Positions 1 through 8,374 of a stretch of DNA of 64,000 nt are shown piece after piece. Below the pieces are notes generated by a model, which saw nothing but the letters and a program-made list of their open reading frames with translations, was not told where the DNA came from and searched no databases. The DNA is taken from the NCBI RefSeq assembly GCF_016863255.1, contig NZ_BOON01000024.1, positions 1 through 64,000 on the forward strand. The letters run 5' to 3'. The DNA is from Planosporangium mesophilum. GTDB taxonomy: Bacteria > Actinomycetota > Actinomycetes > Mycobacteriales > Micromonosporaceae. Made by a program: the position numbers and the translations under genes. The first letter of the stretch is position 1. Every line of letters begins with the position of its first letter.

Positions 1-4
1 CGGG

Positions 5-634
5 TCACACCACCCGGGTGACCTCGTCGTAGTCCAACCGGGGCAGCCGGTCGAACCAGGCGTTGTGGCCCGGCTTGCCGATGTTGACCACCATCAGCGA
101 GGTCCAGCGCCCCTCGGGGAAGAACTCCCGGTCCAGGCCGTCGACGTCGAAGCCGGTCATCGGCCCGGCGGCGAGGCCGGCCGCGCGGACGGCGAGCAGG
201 TAGTAGCCGGCCTGGAGTGCGGCGTTGAACCGTGCCATCCGCTCCCGCCCGGTCGGGTCGCCCGCGAGGAAGTCCTTCATCTCCGGCCGGATCGGGAACA
301 CCTTCGGTACGAACTCGTGGAACTCCAGGTCGGCGGCGACGACCGCCACCACGGGAGCGGTGCGGGTCTTCTCCTTGTTGCCGTCGGACATGTGCCCGAC
401 CAGCCGCTCGCGCGCCTCCGGCGTCCGGACGTAGAGGATCCGCATGGGCTGGGTGTTGGCGGCGGTCGGGCCCCACTTGGTCAGCTCGTGGATGGCCTCG
501 AGCTGGGCGTCTGTCACCGGCTCATCGCTGAACGTGTTGGCGGTCCGGGCTTCGGTGAACAGCAGCTCCCGGGCCCCGGCCGGCAGCGCGAAGAGGTCAA
601 GCGGCGACGGGGAATCGGTCATCAGGCTCGTCAT
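5..634 (-). CDS. nitroreductase family FMN oxidoreductase (RutE/HadB-like)
   Basis: A 209-residue flavoenzyme of the nitroreductase superfamily, predicted to use FMN and NAD(P)H in the cytoplasm. The segment WGPTAANTQPMR (residues 54-65) and GPMTGFD (157-163) are the flavin- and substrate-lining motifs typical of the malonic-semialdehyde-reductase-like (RutE/HadB) branch, and the length fits that branch (about 195-210). The true substrate cannot be read from sequence; no rut genes are nearby. It is transcribed divergently from an HxlR regulator, a frequent arrangement for redox- or quinone-responsive reductases, so control by that regulator is inferred. A second ATG lies four codons downstream. 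Family call is firm, substrate is open. Confidence 0.88.
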   Translation of the reverse strand: MTSLMTDSPSPLDLFALPAGARELLFTEARTANTFSDEPVTDAQLEAIHELTKWGPTAANTQPMRILYVRTPEARERLVGHMSDGNKEKTRTAPVVAVVAADLEFHEFVPKVFPIRPEMKDFLAGDPTGRERMARFNAALQAGYYLLAVRAAGLAAGPMTGFDVDGLDREFFPEGRWTSLMVVNIGKPGHNAWFDRLPRLDYDEVTRVV

Positions 635-670
635 GGAAGAATCCTCACTTCGATGGACCGTGGAGCGGTA

Positions 671-696
671 TTGAACCTAGCAACTAGTTTTTTCAA
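671..696. promoter_or_regulatory. candidate HxlR operator in divergent promoter
   Basis: Between the divergent nitroreductase and HxlR genes an AT-rich patch holds TTGAA (671-675) and TTCAA (692-696) as inverted repeats around a core with CTAG, CAA, CTAG and the palindrome AACTAGTT (682-689). It stands out from the surrounding GC-rich DNA. HxlR proteins bind such dyads as dimers; binding here is inferred. Confidence 0.4.
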
Positions 697-729
697 AGGG
701 CCATTCCGTGGCGAAGGACACGTACCCTG

Positions 730-1089
730 GTGGTCATGGCCGACAACCGAGCTGCGCAGGATCCCCGGGTCTGTGACCAGGGGCTGGCTCGGGCCTTCGC
801 CTTTCTCGGCAAGCGTTGGAACGGTCTGATCATCGGCACCCTCGCCGTCGGCCCCGCGGGCTTCGCGGAGCTGGTCCGCGCCATCCCCGGCATCAGCGAG
901 TCCGTGCTCTCCGACCGCCTGGCCGAGCTGGCCACGGCGGGCCTGGTCAGCCGCACCGTCCGGGAGGGCCCGCCGGTCGGCGTCACCTACCAGGTGACCG
1001 AGCGCGGCGCCACGCTGGTACCGGTGCTCGACCAGCTGGCCCGCTGGGCGCACGAGAACCTGCCCGACCGCGGGGACGCCTGCGCCTGA
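730..1089 (+). CDS. HxlR family winged-helix regulator
   Basis: About 119 residues, the standard length for an HxlR (MarR-like) transcription factor. It has the family's opening with an early Cys (DQGLARAFAFLGKRWNGLIIGTL follows it), the recognition-helix region around ISESVLSDRLAELATAGLV and the wing ending VTYQVTERG. The Cys in the CDQ segment (about residue 14) is where redox or quinone sensing occurs in characterised relatives, so oxidative or electrophile sensing is plausible. The reading frame begins at GTG 730; ATG 736, two codons later, is an equally good start. It faces away from the nitroreductase and may repress it, and precedes the flavoprotein gene at 1147 by 57 bp. Confidence 0.88.
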   Translation: MVMADNRAAQDPRVCDQGLARAFAFLGKRWNGLIIGTLAVGPAGFAELVRAIPGISESVLSDRLAELATAGLVSRTVREGPPVGVTYQVTERGATLVPVLDQLARWAHENLPDRGDACA

Positions 1090-1146
1090 GGAACCTGTGC
1101 TTGGGGGAACGGCCGGCGATTACCGGCCGGACCCTGGGGTAGCTCG

Positions 1147-2820
1147 GTGCAGATGAACGGGCTGGTCGAGACGCCGGACCGGTACGGGGCGTACCCCCGG
1201 CTCAGCGAGGGGCAGATCGAGACCCTGGAGGCGAGAGGACAGCGTCGGTCGACCGACGTCGGTACCGTGCTGATCCGCGAGGGCGAGGAGGGGTACGACT
1301 TCTTCGTCGTGCTCGCCGGCAAGGTCGCCAACTACGAGGCGTACCGCACCCCGGACGAACGCCTGATCAGTGTCCACGGCCCGGGCCGCTTCCTCGGGGA
1401 GCTGAGCCTGTTCACCGGGCAGGCCGCCTTCTTCACCTCGGTGGTGGCCGAGCCGGGCGAGCTCCTCGACGTGCCGGCGGACGCCCTGCGGGAACTGGTC
1501 GCGCAGGACCCGGCGCTCGGTGACCTGATCCTGCGTGCCTACCTCATCCGCCGCTCCATCCTCATCGGACTCGGCGTCGGCATCCGGATCATCGGCTCCC
1601 GGTACTCGCAGGACACCCGGCGGCTGCGCGAGTTCGCCGCCCGCAACCGGCTGCCGTACCGCTGGATCGATCTGGAGCTCGACAAACCGGCCGAGGACCT
1701 GCTGCGCCAGTTGGGTGTGCGGCCGGAGGAGACGCCGGTGGTCATCTGTCCGGGCGGGCAGGTGCTGCGCAACCCGAGCAATGCCGAACTGGCCCGGGTC
1801 GTCGGCCTGCCGGCGCCGCATCTGGCCGAGGCGACCTGCGACCTGGCCATCGTCGGAGCCGGTCCGGCCGGCCTGGCCGCGGCCGTGTACGGCGCGTCCG
1901 AGGGGCTCGTCACGGTCGCCCTCGACGCGATCGCGGCCGGCGGCCAGGCGGGTACCTCGTCGAAGATCGAGAACTACCTCGGCTTCCCGACCGGGATCTC
2001 CGGCGGTGAACTGGCCGAACGGGCGGTCCTGCAGGCGGAGAAGTTCGGCGCGAGCTTCAACGTGCCGGCCGAGGCGCGGTCCCTCCAGACGCGCGAGGAC
2101 GGGCACGTCATCGGGTTCACCGACGGATCCGAACTGCGTACCCGTACCGTCCTGATCGCCACCGGGGCGCACTACCGCAAGCTGCCGGTACCGCGCCTGG
2201 AGGAGTTCGAGAAGACCAGCGTGTACTACGCGGCCACCACGGCCGAGGCGCTGATGTGCCGCAACGACCCGGTGGCGATCGTGGGTGCGGGGAACTCGGC
2301 CGGACAGGCCACGCTGTTCCTGTCCAAGTACGCCGACCACGTGCGGCTCATCGTCCGCGGTGCCGACCTGAGCCAGGACATGTCGCGCTACCTGGTCGAC
2401 CGGGTCGTCCGGCTGCCCAACGTGGAGATCATGCTGCACACCGAGGTGCGCGAGCTCCTGGGTAAGGACTCGCTCGAAGCGCTCCTGGTCGAGGACAACC
2501 AGACCGGGCAGCGCCAGCTGGTCGACGCCCGGGCGCTGTTCGTCTTCATCGGCGCGGAGCCGTGCACCGGCTGGCTGTCCGGCACGGTCGCGCTCGACCA
2601 CAACGGCTTCGTCCTCACCGGCCGGGACGCTGAGGAGGCGGGGGCGCAGCGGGCGTTCTTCCTGGAGACGAGCCAGCCGGGTGTCTTCGCCGCCGGCGAC
2701 GTCCGGCACGGTTCGATCAAGCGGGTGGCCTCGGCCGTGGGTGAGGGGTCGATGGCGGTACGGCTGGTGTGGGAGTACCTGCACACCACGGGCCGGACGG
2801 TGGTGTCGGCGGCGCGGTGA
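1147..2820 (+). CDS. cNMP-domain/thioredoxin-fold/TrxR-like FAD oxidoreductase fusion
   Basis: A 557-residue three-part protein. Residues about 10-125 resemble a cyclic-nucleotide-binding (CRP-type) domain, with GELSLFTG at 84-91, but the phosphate-binding Arg expected a few residues later is replaced (AAFFTS). Residues about 140-222 look like a thioredoxin or glutaredoxin fold with SRYS where a CXXC would be. Residues 231 to the end are a thioredoxin-reductase-like FAD/NAD(P)H module: GAGPAG (237-242), GAGNSAG near 380 and a C-terminal AAGDVR motif. The reductase CXXC region reads YAATTAEA (361-368), so the dithiol is missing. It probably uses FAD and NAD(P)H but not a classical thioredoxin cycle. 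Start is GTG 1147 or ATG 1153. It follows the HxlR gene and may belong to the same redox response. Confidence 0.85.
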   Translation: MQMNGLVETPDRYGAYPRLSEGQIETLEARGQRRSTDVGTVLIREGEEGYDFFVVLAGKVANYEAYRTPDERLISVHGPGRFLGELSLFTGQAAFFTSVVAEPGELLDVPADALRELVAQDPALGDLILRAYLIRRSILIGLGVGIRIIGSRYSQDTRRLREFAARNRLPYRWIDLELDKPAEDLLRQLGVRPEETPVVICPGGQVLRNPSNAELARVVGLPAPHLAEATCDLAIVGAGPAGLAAAVYGASEGLVTVALDAIAAGGQAGTSSKIENYLGFPTGISGGELAERAVLQAEKFGASFNVPAEARSLQTREDGHVIGFTDGSELRTRTVLIATGAHYRKLPVPRLEEFEKTSVYYAATTAEALMCRNDPVAIVGAGNSAGQATLFLSKYADHVRLIVRGADLSQDMSRYLVDRVVRLPNVEIMLHTEVRELLGKDSLEALLVEDNQTGQRQLVDARALFVFIGAEPCTGWLSGTVALDHNGFVLTGRDAEEAGAQRAFFLETSQPGVFAAGDVRHGSIKRVASAVGEGSMAVRLVWEYLHTTGRTVVSAAR

Positions 2821-2856
2821 GGAGCGGGTCAGGCCGCCAGAGTCAGGCCGGCAGAG

Positions 2857-3687
2857 TCAGCGCGACCACACCTCGGCCACGGCCGCCGACACAGCCGCGG
2901 CCTGTGCCCGCCCCGCGCGGGCGGCCGGCGCGCGTCGGGCCGGGTCCAGTGCGTTGCGGCCGATGGCCTTGCGCGCCGGCTCGTCCGGTGAGACCACGAC
3001 GGCCGCCCCGGACAGCGTCGCGACCTGCTTGGCGACGCTCGGGATCACCCCGCCGCCCCGGACCAGCGGCGCGATCACCACGACCCGCTCGTACCCCTGG
3101 GCCAGGTCGACGTTGGCCGCGGAGCGCACCCCACCGTCGACGTAGCGCCGCCCGTCGATGGTCACCGGCGGCCAGACGCCGGGGACGGCGCAGCTCGCGC
3201 CCACCGCGTCGACCAGGCGCACCCCGCTGTCGCGGTCGAAGGCGACGAACTCGCCGCTGGCGGCGTCGACGGCGGTGACCAGCAGCCGGCGCCCCGGCCA
3301 GTCGTGCACGGGCAGGCGCGCCTCGATGACCGCGCGCCGCTCGGCCTCCGGCACGGTACGCGCGGCCAGCGCCATCGCGCCGATGCGGGCCCGGACCCGC
3401 TGCGGGTCCCTGCTGCTGAGCGCGGCCAAGCCCCAGCGCAGCGCGGTCGCCGTGCTCAGCCGCGCGGCGAGCTCACTGCCCGGGCCCACCAGCTGGGCCT
3501 CGTACAGTTTCTCCAGGTCGACGCCGGAGGTCACCTGCGCGGCGACGACTGAGCCGGCCGAGGTGCCGATGACCACGTCGGCGTCCGTCAGATCGACCCC
3601 GGCCTCGGCGAGCCCGGCGAGCAGGCCCAGCTCCCACGCCACTCCGGTGACCCCGCCCCCGCCCAGTACCAGCGCACGACTCGTCAT
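2857..3687 (-). CDS. patatin-like phospholipase family protein
   Basis: A 276-residue serine lipid acyl hydrolase of the patatin family. The oxyanion glycine loop GGGGVTG (residues 9-15), the nucleophile elbow GTSAGS with Ser43, and the Asp of the Ser-Asp dyad in YVDGG are all visible, so the enzyme is predicted active. It lacks a signal peptide and probably acts in the cytoplasm or at the membrane on phospholipid or acyl esters. ATG 3687 is preferred over an in-frame GTG at 3696. It is convergent with the flavoprotein gene (36-bp gap, containing two imperfect copies of GTCAGGCCG) and separated from dctA by a long hairpin, so it is likely its own unit. Confidence 0.88.
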   Translation of the reverse strand: MTSRALVLGGGGVTGVAWELGLLAGLAEAGVDLTDADVVIGTSAGSVVAAQVTSGVDLEKLYEAQLVGPGSELAARLSTATALRWGLAALSSRDPQRVRARIGAMALAARTVPEAERRAVIEARLPVHDWPGRRLLVTAVDAASGEFVAFDRDSGVRLVDAVGASCAVPGVWPPVTIDGRRYVDGGVRSAANVDLAQGYERVVVIAPLVRGGGVIPSVAKQVATLSGAAVVVSPDEPARKAIGRNALDPARRAPAARAGRAQAAAVSAAVAEVWSR

Positions 3688-3712
3688 GGGCGACACCTTA
3701 TGACGTATTGAC

Positions 3713-3762
3713 GATCTTGGACGCTCGGGGCTACCTGTAGGTAGCCCCGAGCGTCCAAGATC
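3713..3762 (-). terminator. 24-bp perfect hairpin after dctA
   Basis: A perfect 24-bp stem (3713-3736 with 3739-3762) and a 2-nt centre, immediately downstream of the dctA stop on the minus strand and upstream of the patatin gene. There is no T-tract, as usual for high-GC actinobacterial terminators. The outer arm GATCTTGGA / TCCAAGATC recurs in the hairpin after gcvP at 15575-15619. Confidence 0.7.
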
Positions 3763-3780
3763 GCGAACGTGAGGGACGGC

Positions 3781-5154
3781 TCAGACCGGCGTCGGGGTCG
3801 CCACCTCGGTCCGGGCCTCCGGACCGTCCTCCGGCGCGGCGTGGTCGTCGAGCATGGTCCGCTCGTCGAACGGGTCCTCGCCGCGCAGTACCGTCCTCGC
3901 GCGGTCCGGGTCGAACTCGCCGGACCACCGGCCCACCAGCACGGTGGCGACGGCGTTGCCGGCGAAGTTGGTCAGCGCGCGGGCCTCGGACATGAACCGG
4001 TCGATGCCGACGATCAGGCCGACGCCCTCCACGAGTTCCGGGCGGTGCGACTGCAGGCCACCGGCGAGGGTGGCCAGGCCGGCGCCGGTGATGCCGGCGG
4101 CGCCCTTGGAGGCGATGATCATGAACACCAGCAGCGAGACCTGCTCGCCGATCGACAGCGGCTTGCCCAGGGCGTCGGCCACGAACAGCGACGCCATGGT
4201 CAGGTAGATCGCGGTGCCGTCGAGGTTGAACGAGTACCCGGTCGGCACCGTGATGCCGACGACCGAACGGGACACTCCGAAGTGCTCCATCTTGGCGATC
4301 AGGCGGGGCAGGGCCGACTCCGACGACGAGGTCGACAGGATCAGCAGGAACTCGCGGGCGAGGTAGCGCAGCAGCGAGAAGATGTTCACCCGCGCCACGA
4401 GCCACAGCAGTGCGCCCAGCACGACGAACACGAAGATCGCGCAGGTGACGTAGAAGCCGACCATGATCTGGAGCAGCCCGATGAGCGCCTTCCAACCGGT
4501 CGCGCCCACCAGCGCCGCCATCGCGCCGAACGCGCCGATCGGCGCCACCCACATGATCATCGCGAGGATGCGGAACACCAGCCGCTGCAGGTGGCCGATG
4601 CCGCGCAGGATCGGCTCACCGCTGCGGCCCATGGTCTGCAGGGCGAAGCCGACCAGCAGGGCGATGAGCAGGGTCTGCAGCACCTGGCTCTGGGTGAGCG
4701 CGGAGAACAGCGTGTCCGGGATGATCTTGAGGAGGAAATCGACCGTACCGGCCGACTCCCCGCCCGCCGCCTTGGCGCCCGCGGCCTTCGCCGCGTTCGT
4801 CAGGTGCAGTCCGGTGCCGGGGCGGATGATGTTGCCGACCACGAGGCCGATCGCGAGCGCGACCGTCGACATCACCAGGAAGTACACCAGGGCCAGGCCG
4901 CCGACCTTGCCGACCTTCGCGGCCTTACGGACCGACCCGATGCCGAGCACGATCGTGCAGAAGATGATCGGGCTGATCATCATCTTGATCAGCTTGACGA
5001 AGCCGTCGCCCAGCGGCTTGAGTTCGACGGCGAACTTCGGGAAGAGCAGGCCGACGGCGACGCCTGCGACGACGGCGACGATCACCGCCAGGTACAGGAG
5101 ATGGCTGCGATCACGGCGAGCCGGCGGTGCCGGCTCCGCTGCGGTCTGTGACAT
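3781..5154 (-). CDS. dctA: dicarboxylate/cation symporter (DctA type)
   Basis: A 457-residue DAACS-family secondary transporter predicted to import C4-dicarboxylates (succinate, fumarate, malate) with H+ or Na+. It shows multiple hydrophobic helices from residue 18, the early MISPIIFCTIVLG helix, the serine-rich re-entrant loop STSSSESALPRL and the following GYSFNLDGTAIYL / NFAGNAVATV signatures that bind substrate and cation. Length matches DctA (about 430-460). A strong GGAGGA ribosome binding site sits 6 nt before the ATG. It is monocistronic, bounded by the hairpin at 3713-3762; no DctB/DctS sensor pair is adjacent. Glutamate/aspartate (GltP) specificity cannot be excluded. Confidence 0.9.
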   Translation of the reverse strand: MSQTAAEPAPPARRDRSHLLYLAVIVAVVAGVAVGLLFPKFAVELKPLGDGFVKLIKMMISPIIFCTIVLGIGSVRKAAKVGKVGGLALVYFLVMSTVALAIGLVVGNIIRPGTGLHLTNAAKAAGAKAAGGESAGTVDFLLKIIPDTLFSALTQSQVLQTLLIALLVGFALQTMGRSGEPILRGIGHLQRLVFRILAMIMWVAPIGAFGAMAALVGATGWKALIGLLQIMVGFYVTCAIFVFVVLGALLWLVARVNIFSLLRYLAREFLLILSTSSSESALPRLIAKMEHFGVSRSVVGITVPTGYSFNLDGTAIYLTMASLFVADALGKPLSIGEQVSLLVFMIIASKGAAGITGAGLATLAGGLQSHRPELVEGVGLIVGIDRFMSEARALTNFAGNAVATVLVGRWSGEFDPDRARTVLRGEDPFDERTMLDDHAAPEDGPEARTEVATPTPV

Positions 5155-5354
5155 GGCAATTCCTCCGCAAGTGGGGGTACGCGACGAATGTCGGCGGATC
5201 GGGGGGTTGGTCAGCGCCGTTCGTCGGAGCCTAGGTTGCCAGACCGGTGGACAGGGAAATCGCGGCAGGGTGCGCTGGCTCGTACGGTCGGGTAAAACTC
5301 CGCACCCGGGGTAGGGGCCGCGGACCGCCTCGATCTCCCGGCTGCGGAGGCATC

Positions 5355-5375
5355 ATGAGACGCGTACCGACATGA
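5355..5375 (+). CDS. possible six-codon leader peptide (MRRVPT)
   Basis: A GGAGG at 5346-5350 is too far (21 nt) from the patatin ATG at 5372 but stands 4 nt before ATG 5355, which opens a six-codon frame whose TGA (5373-5375) overlaps the patatin ATG. This could provide translational coupling. Too short to be sure; the spacing is also tighter than ideal. Confidence 0.25.
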   Translation: MRRVPT

Positions 5376-6334
5376 GCGGTGGCACCGCGCTGGTGCTGGC
5401 AGGCGGCGGAGCACCCGCGGCGTACTTCGGTGCCGGCGCCGTTGCGGCCCTGGAGGAGGCGGGGGAGCGGCCGGACATCGTCTCCGGGGTGTCGGCGGGC
5501 GCGATCAACGCGTACGCCGTGGGCGCCGGGATGGACGCGGCGGGGCTGGCCAGGATGTGGTGCAACGTCGGATGGCGGGACCTGTACCGGCCCCGGACCG
5601 ACGTGTGGCACGCGATCAACGTCGGCCGCCTGCTGCGACCGACGACCAATCTCGCCGAGTACGTGCTGGACGCGATCGGATGGACCTGGCTGCTCGACCC
5701 GGCGCCGATCCGGGCGACCCTCGCGAAGCACCTCGGCGGTGCCCGGGTCCGAGCCGACGGCGACGTCACGGTGGTCCTGTCCGCGGTCGACGAGGCCGCC
5801 GGCGAGCCGGTCCGGTTCTGCTCCCGGCTGCCGCCGCGGCACCGGCGCGATCCGCGGTTCCGTGAGGTCGACGTGGGCGCCGACCACGTGCTGGCCAGCG
5901 TGGCGGTGCCGCTGCTGTTCCGGCCCGGTACCGACGGCGGCTCCCGGCTCGTCGACGCGGGCCTGGTGGCCAGCCGACCTCTCGCCCCGGTCATGCGGTA
6001 CGAGCCCGACCGGGTCGTTGTCGTCTCCGGCGTGGCGATCGGCCGCCCGCCCGCCGAGCCGGACTCGCTCGGCGCCGCGATCACGCTGCTGGCCGGTACC
6101 GTCGCCCGCTTCGCGCTGGCCGCCGACGTCGACCACGCCCGTACGGTCAACCGGCTGGCCGGCGCCGCCCCGGCGGCGACCGTGAAGCGGTACGTGCCGA
6201 TCCTGCTCGTCGAGCCGACCGACCCCGACCTCCCGCTCGACGGGTTCCTGAACTTCACCGCCGCCCACGCGAGGCACGTCATCGAGTACGGGCGGGAGCA
6301 GACCGGCAAGGCGCTCGCCGCCTGGAGCCCGTGA
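5372..6334 (+). CDS. patatin-like phospholipase family protein
   Basis: A 320-residue patatin-family hydrolase, unrelated in detail to the one at 2857. The glycine loop AGGGAPAAYFGAG (10-22), nucleophile elbow GVSAG with Ser41, and a DAG motif (VDAGLVAS) carrying the dyad Asp are present; DAG instead of DGG is a common variant. Predicted soluble serine acyl hydrolase; substrate unknown. ATG 5372 overlaps the stop of a tiny upstream frame and the nearest Shine-Dalgarno belongs to that frame. It is divergent from dctA (217-bp intergenic region) and followed after 134 bp by the CDP-alcohol phosphatidyltransferase gene, a lipid-metabolism neighbour. Confidence 0.87.
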   Translation: MSGGTALVLAGGGAPAAYFGAGAVAALEEAGERPDIVSGVSAGAINAYAVGAGMDAAGLARMWCNVGWRDLYRPRTDVWHAINVGRLLRPTTNLAEYVLDAIGWTWLLDPAPIRATLAKHLGGARVRADGDVTVVLSAVDEAAGEPVRFCSRLPPRHRRDPRFREVDVGADHVLASVAVPLLFRPGTDGGSRLVDAGLVASRPLAPVMRYEPDRVVVVSGVAIGRPPAEPDSLGAAITLLAGTVARFALAADVDHARTVNRLAGAAPAATVKRYVPILLVEPTDPDLPLDGFLNFTAAHARHVIEYGREQTGKALAAWSP

Positions 6335-6468
6335 CGGCGGTCGAACCCGCACGGCCGCCGCCGCGCCCGATCCATTCGCCGACGGGCCGTCCCTGCTAGC
6401 CTGCTAACCGTTCTCGGCGCTCCGACCAGCGGATCACCGATCGGACCTGGCCCGGGGGAGCGGCACAC

Positions 6469-7092
6469 GTGGAACCGACACGCGCCGACGCGCCGACCGC
6501 CGCCGGTCGGATCCTCACCGTCCCCAATCTGATCAGCTTCGCCCGCCTCGCCGGCGTGCCGCTGTTCCTGTACCTGTTCCTGGTGGCCCACCGGGACGTC
6601 GCCGCGGTGGTCGTGCTCGCGTTGGGTGGCACCACCGACTGGGTCGACGGTTACCTCGCCCGCCGCCTCGGCCAGGTCAGCCGCCTCGGCGAGCTGCTGG
6701 ACCCGCTCGCCGACCGGCTCTACATCCTCGCCACCCTGCTCGCGTTCACCGTCCGCGGCGTGGTGCCGTGGCCGTTCACCGCCGCGCTGCTGCTCCGCGA
6801 GCTGATGGTCGGCGTCACCATCCCGGCGCTGCGCCGGTACGGGTACGGGCCGCTGCCGGTCCATTACGTCGGCAAGACCGCCACGTTCCTGCTGCTGGCG
6901 GCTTTCCCGGTACTGCTGCTGGCGCACGCCAGCGCCGGCGCCAGGCCGCTCGCCGGCCCGATCGGGTGGGGCCTGGCCTGGTGGGGGATCGTCCTGTACT
7001 GGGTCGCGGGCGGGCTTTACGTCGCCCAGTGCGTCGTGGTCATCCGGGCTGCCCGCCGGCAGCGCCGCAGCGACCGAGCGGTGCCGGCGTGA
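6469..7092 (+). CDS. CDP-alcohol phosphatidyltransferase (PgsA-like)
   Basis: A 207-residue integral membrane enzyme of phospholipid synthesis. It transfers a phosphatidyl group from CDP-diacylglycerol to an alcohol. The catalytic CDP-OH-P signature is complete: D-x-x-D-G-x-x-A-R-x8-G-x3-D-x3-D spanning DWVDGYLAR to DPLADR (about residues 60-84), followed by several hydrophobic helices. In actinobacteria this position, first in an operon with DUF881 and Sbp genes, is standard, and the product is usually annotated phosphatidylglycerophosphate or cardiolipin synthase-like; the acceptor alcohol is not determinable here. GTG start at 6469; its TGA overlaps the GTG of the next gene. Confidence 0.9.
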   Translation: MEPTRADAPTAAGRILTVPNLISFARLAGVPLFLYLFLVAHRDVAAVVVLALGGTTDWVDGYLARRLGQVSRLGELLDPLADRLYILATLLAFTVRGVVPWPFTAALLLRELMVGVTIPALRRYGYGPLPVHYVGKTATFLLLAAFPVLLLAHASAGARPLAGPIGWGLAWWGIVLYWVAGGLYVAQCVVVIRAARRQRRSDRAVPA

Positions 7093-8045
7093 CCGGACCG
7101 GCGCCGACGGGCGAACCGCCACGGGGCCGCCCGGCCGACTTCCTGACCGAGCTGTTCCGCACTCCGCTCGACCCCGGGTACGCGCACGCCGCGCGCAAAC
7201 GCGCCGCCGGAGCGCCGCCGCCGCGCCGCTGGCAGCGGCTGACGGCGCGCGGCACCGGGCTGGTCGCGCTCGTGACGATCGGGTTCCTGCTCGCCGTCTC
7301 CTACCGGTACGCCGTGGCGGCGCAGCCGGAGACGAGCCGCGCCCGGGCCGGCCTCGTAGCCGACGTCCGCGCCCGCCGCGCCGCAGCCGACGACCTGCAG
7401 AAGCGTGCGGACCTGCTGCGCGAGCAGGTGGTACGGGCGCGTGACGAGGCGCTGGCGGACAGTGACGAGAGCGCGCGGCTGCGCAACCTGGAGGCCGCCA
7501 CCGGCCTGGCCCCGGTACGCGGTGACGGCCTCGTGGTCCGCGTGGTCGACGCGCCGCCGCCGGTCGACCCGGTGACGGGCCGGCAGTCCGCCACCAACCC
7601 CGGCCGGGTGCTCGACCGGGACCTGCAGGACATCTCCAACGACCTGTGGCGGCTCGGGGCGGAGGCGATCGCGATCAACGGGGAGCGGCTCACCGCCACC
7701 TCGACGATCCGGGCGGCCGGCGGTGCGATCCTGGTCGACTTCAAGCCGGTCACCGCGCCCTACGAGGTCGCGGCGATCGGGCCCGGCGACCTCCGGGACG
7801 CCTTCGACGGCTCGGCCACCGCGCGGCGGTTCCGGGACTACGTGAGCACCTACCGGATGCGGTTCTCGGTCGACCGGCGCACCGGGATGACGTTGGCCGC
7901 CGCCGTCCAGCCCGGTCTGCGGTACGCGCAGCCGCCCCAGTCGTCGCCGGCCGCGTCACCGTCGTCGCGGCCGTCAGCCGTGCCCAGCGGATCGCGGCGT
8001 CCGGCCGCTTCCCCCGTACCCTCGGCGTCGGGAGGTAGAAGATGA
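7089..8045 (+). CDS. DUF881 family membrane protein
   Basis: A 318-residue protein with a cytoplasmic basic head, one transmembrane helix (LVALVTIGFLLAVSYRYAVA, about residues 57-76), a short coiled coil of Arg/Ala-rich heptads and the extracytoplasmic DUF881 domain (GLAPVRGDGLVVRVVD to about residue 280), ending in a Ser/Pro-rich tail. DUF881 proteins are conserved in actinobacteria and Firmicutes next to division and envelope genes; biochemical function is not established. GTG 7089 overlaps the previous TGA (GTGA), and its own TGA overlaps the sbp ATG (ATGA), showing a tight, translationally coupled operon. Confidence 0.9.
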   Translation: MTGPAPTGEPPRGRPADFLTELFRTPLDPGYAHAARKRAAGAPPPRRWQRLTARGTGLVALVTIGFLLAVSYRYAVAAQPETSRARAGLVADVRARRAAADDLQKRADLLREQVVRARDEALADSDESARLRNLEAATGLAPVRGDGLVVRVVDAPPPVDPVTGRQSATNPGRVLDRDLQDISNDLWRLGAEAIAINGERLTATSTIRAAGGAILVDFKPVTAPYEVAAIGPGDLRDAFDGSATARRFRDYVSTYRMRFSVDRRTGMTLAAAVQPGLRYAQPPQSSPAASPSSRPSAVPSGSRRPAASPVPSASGGRR

Positions 8046-8374
8046 TCGCGGTCCTCGCGCTGATCGTCGGTGTGGTGCTCGGTGTCGTCCTGGAGCCGAC
8101 GGTGCCGGTCGCGCTCCAGCCGTACCTGCCGATCGCCGTCGTCGCGGCGCTCGACGCCGTGTTCGGCGGCATCCGGGCCAAGCTCGACGGGATCTTCGAC
8201 GACAAGCAGTTCGTCGTCTCGTTCGTGTCCAACGTGCTCGTCGCCGGCCTGATCGTCTACCTGGGCGACCAACTGGGCGTGGGCGGCCAGCTGTCGACCG
8301 GCGTCGTCGTCGTGCTCGGCGTGCGCATCTTCGGCAACGTCGCCGCCATCCGCCGACACCTGTTCCGGGCGTGA
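8042..8374 (+). CDS. sbp: small basic protein family (DUF1290, Sbp)
   Basis: A 110-residue membrane protein of the Sbp/DUF1290 family: an N-terminal hydrophobic helix (IAVLALIVGVVLGVVL), a soluble loop with DAVFGGIRAKLDGIFDDKQF, two further helices and a basic end RRHLFRA. The family is always found between two DUF881 genes, as here, and its role is unknown though linked by context to cell envelope and division. A strong GGAGGT precedes ATG 8042 by 7 nt. Both ends overlap neighbours (ATGA and GTGA). Confidence 0.92.
   Translation: MIAVLALIVGVVLGVVLEPTVPVALQPYLPIAVVAALDAVFGGIRAKLDGIFDDKQFVVSFVSNVLVAGLIVYLGDQLGVGGQLSTGVVVVLGVRIFGNVAAIRRHLFRA

Noticed and set aside
1111-1128. GGCCGG-CGATTA-CCGGCC hairpin after the HxlR gene as a terminator
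   Set aside because: Only a 6-bp stem of a common GC palindrome, and the next gene starts 19 bp later in the same direction; too weak to call.
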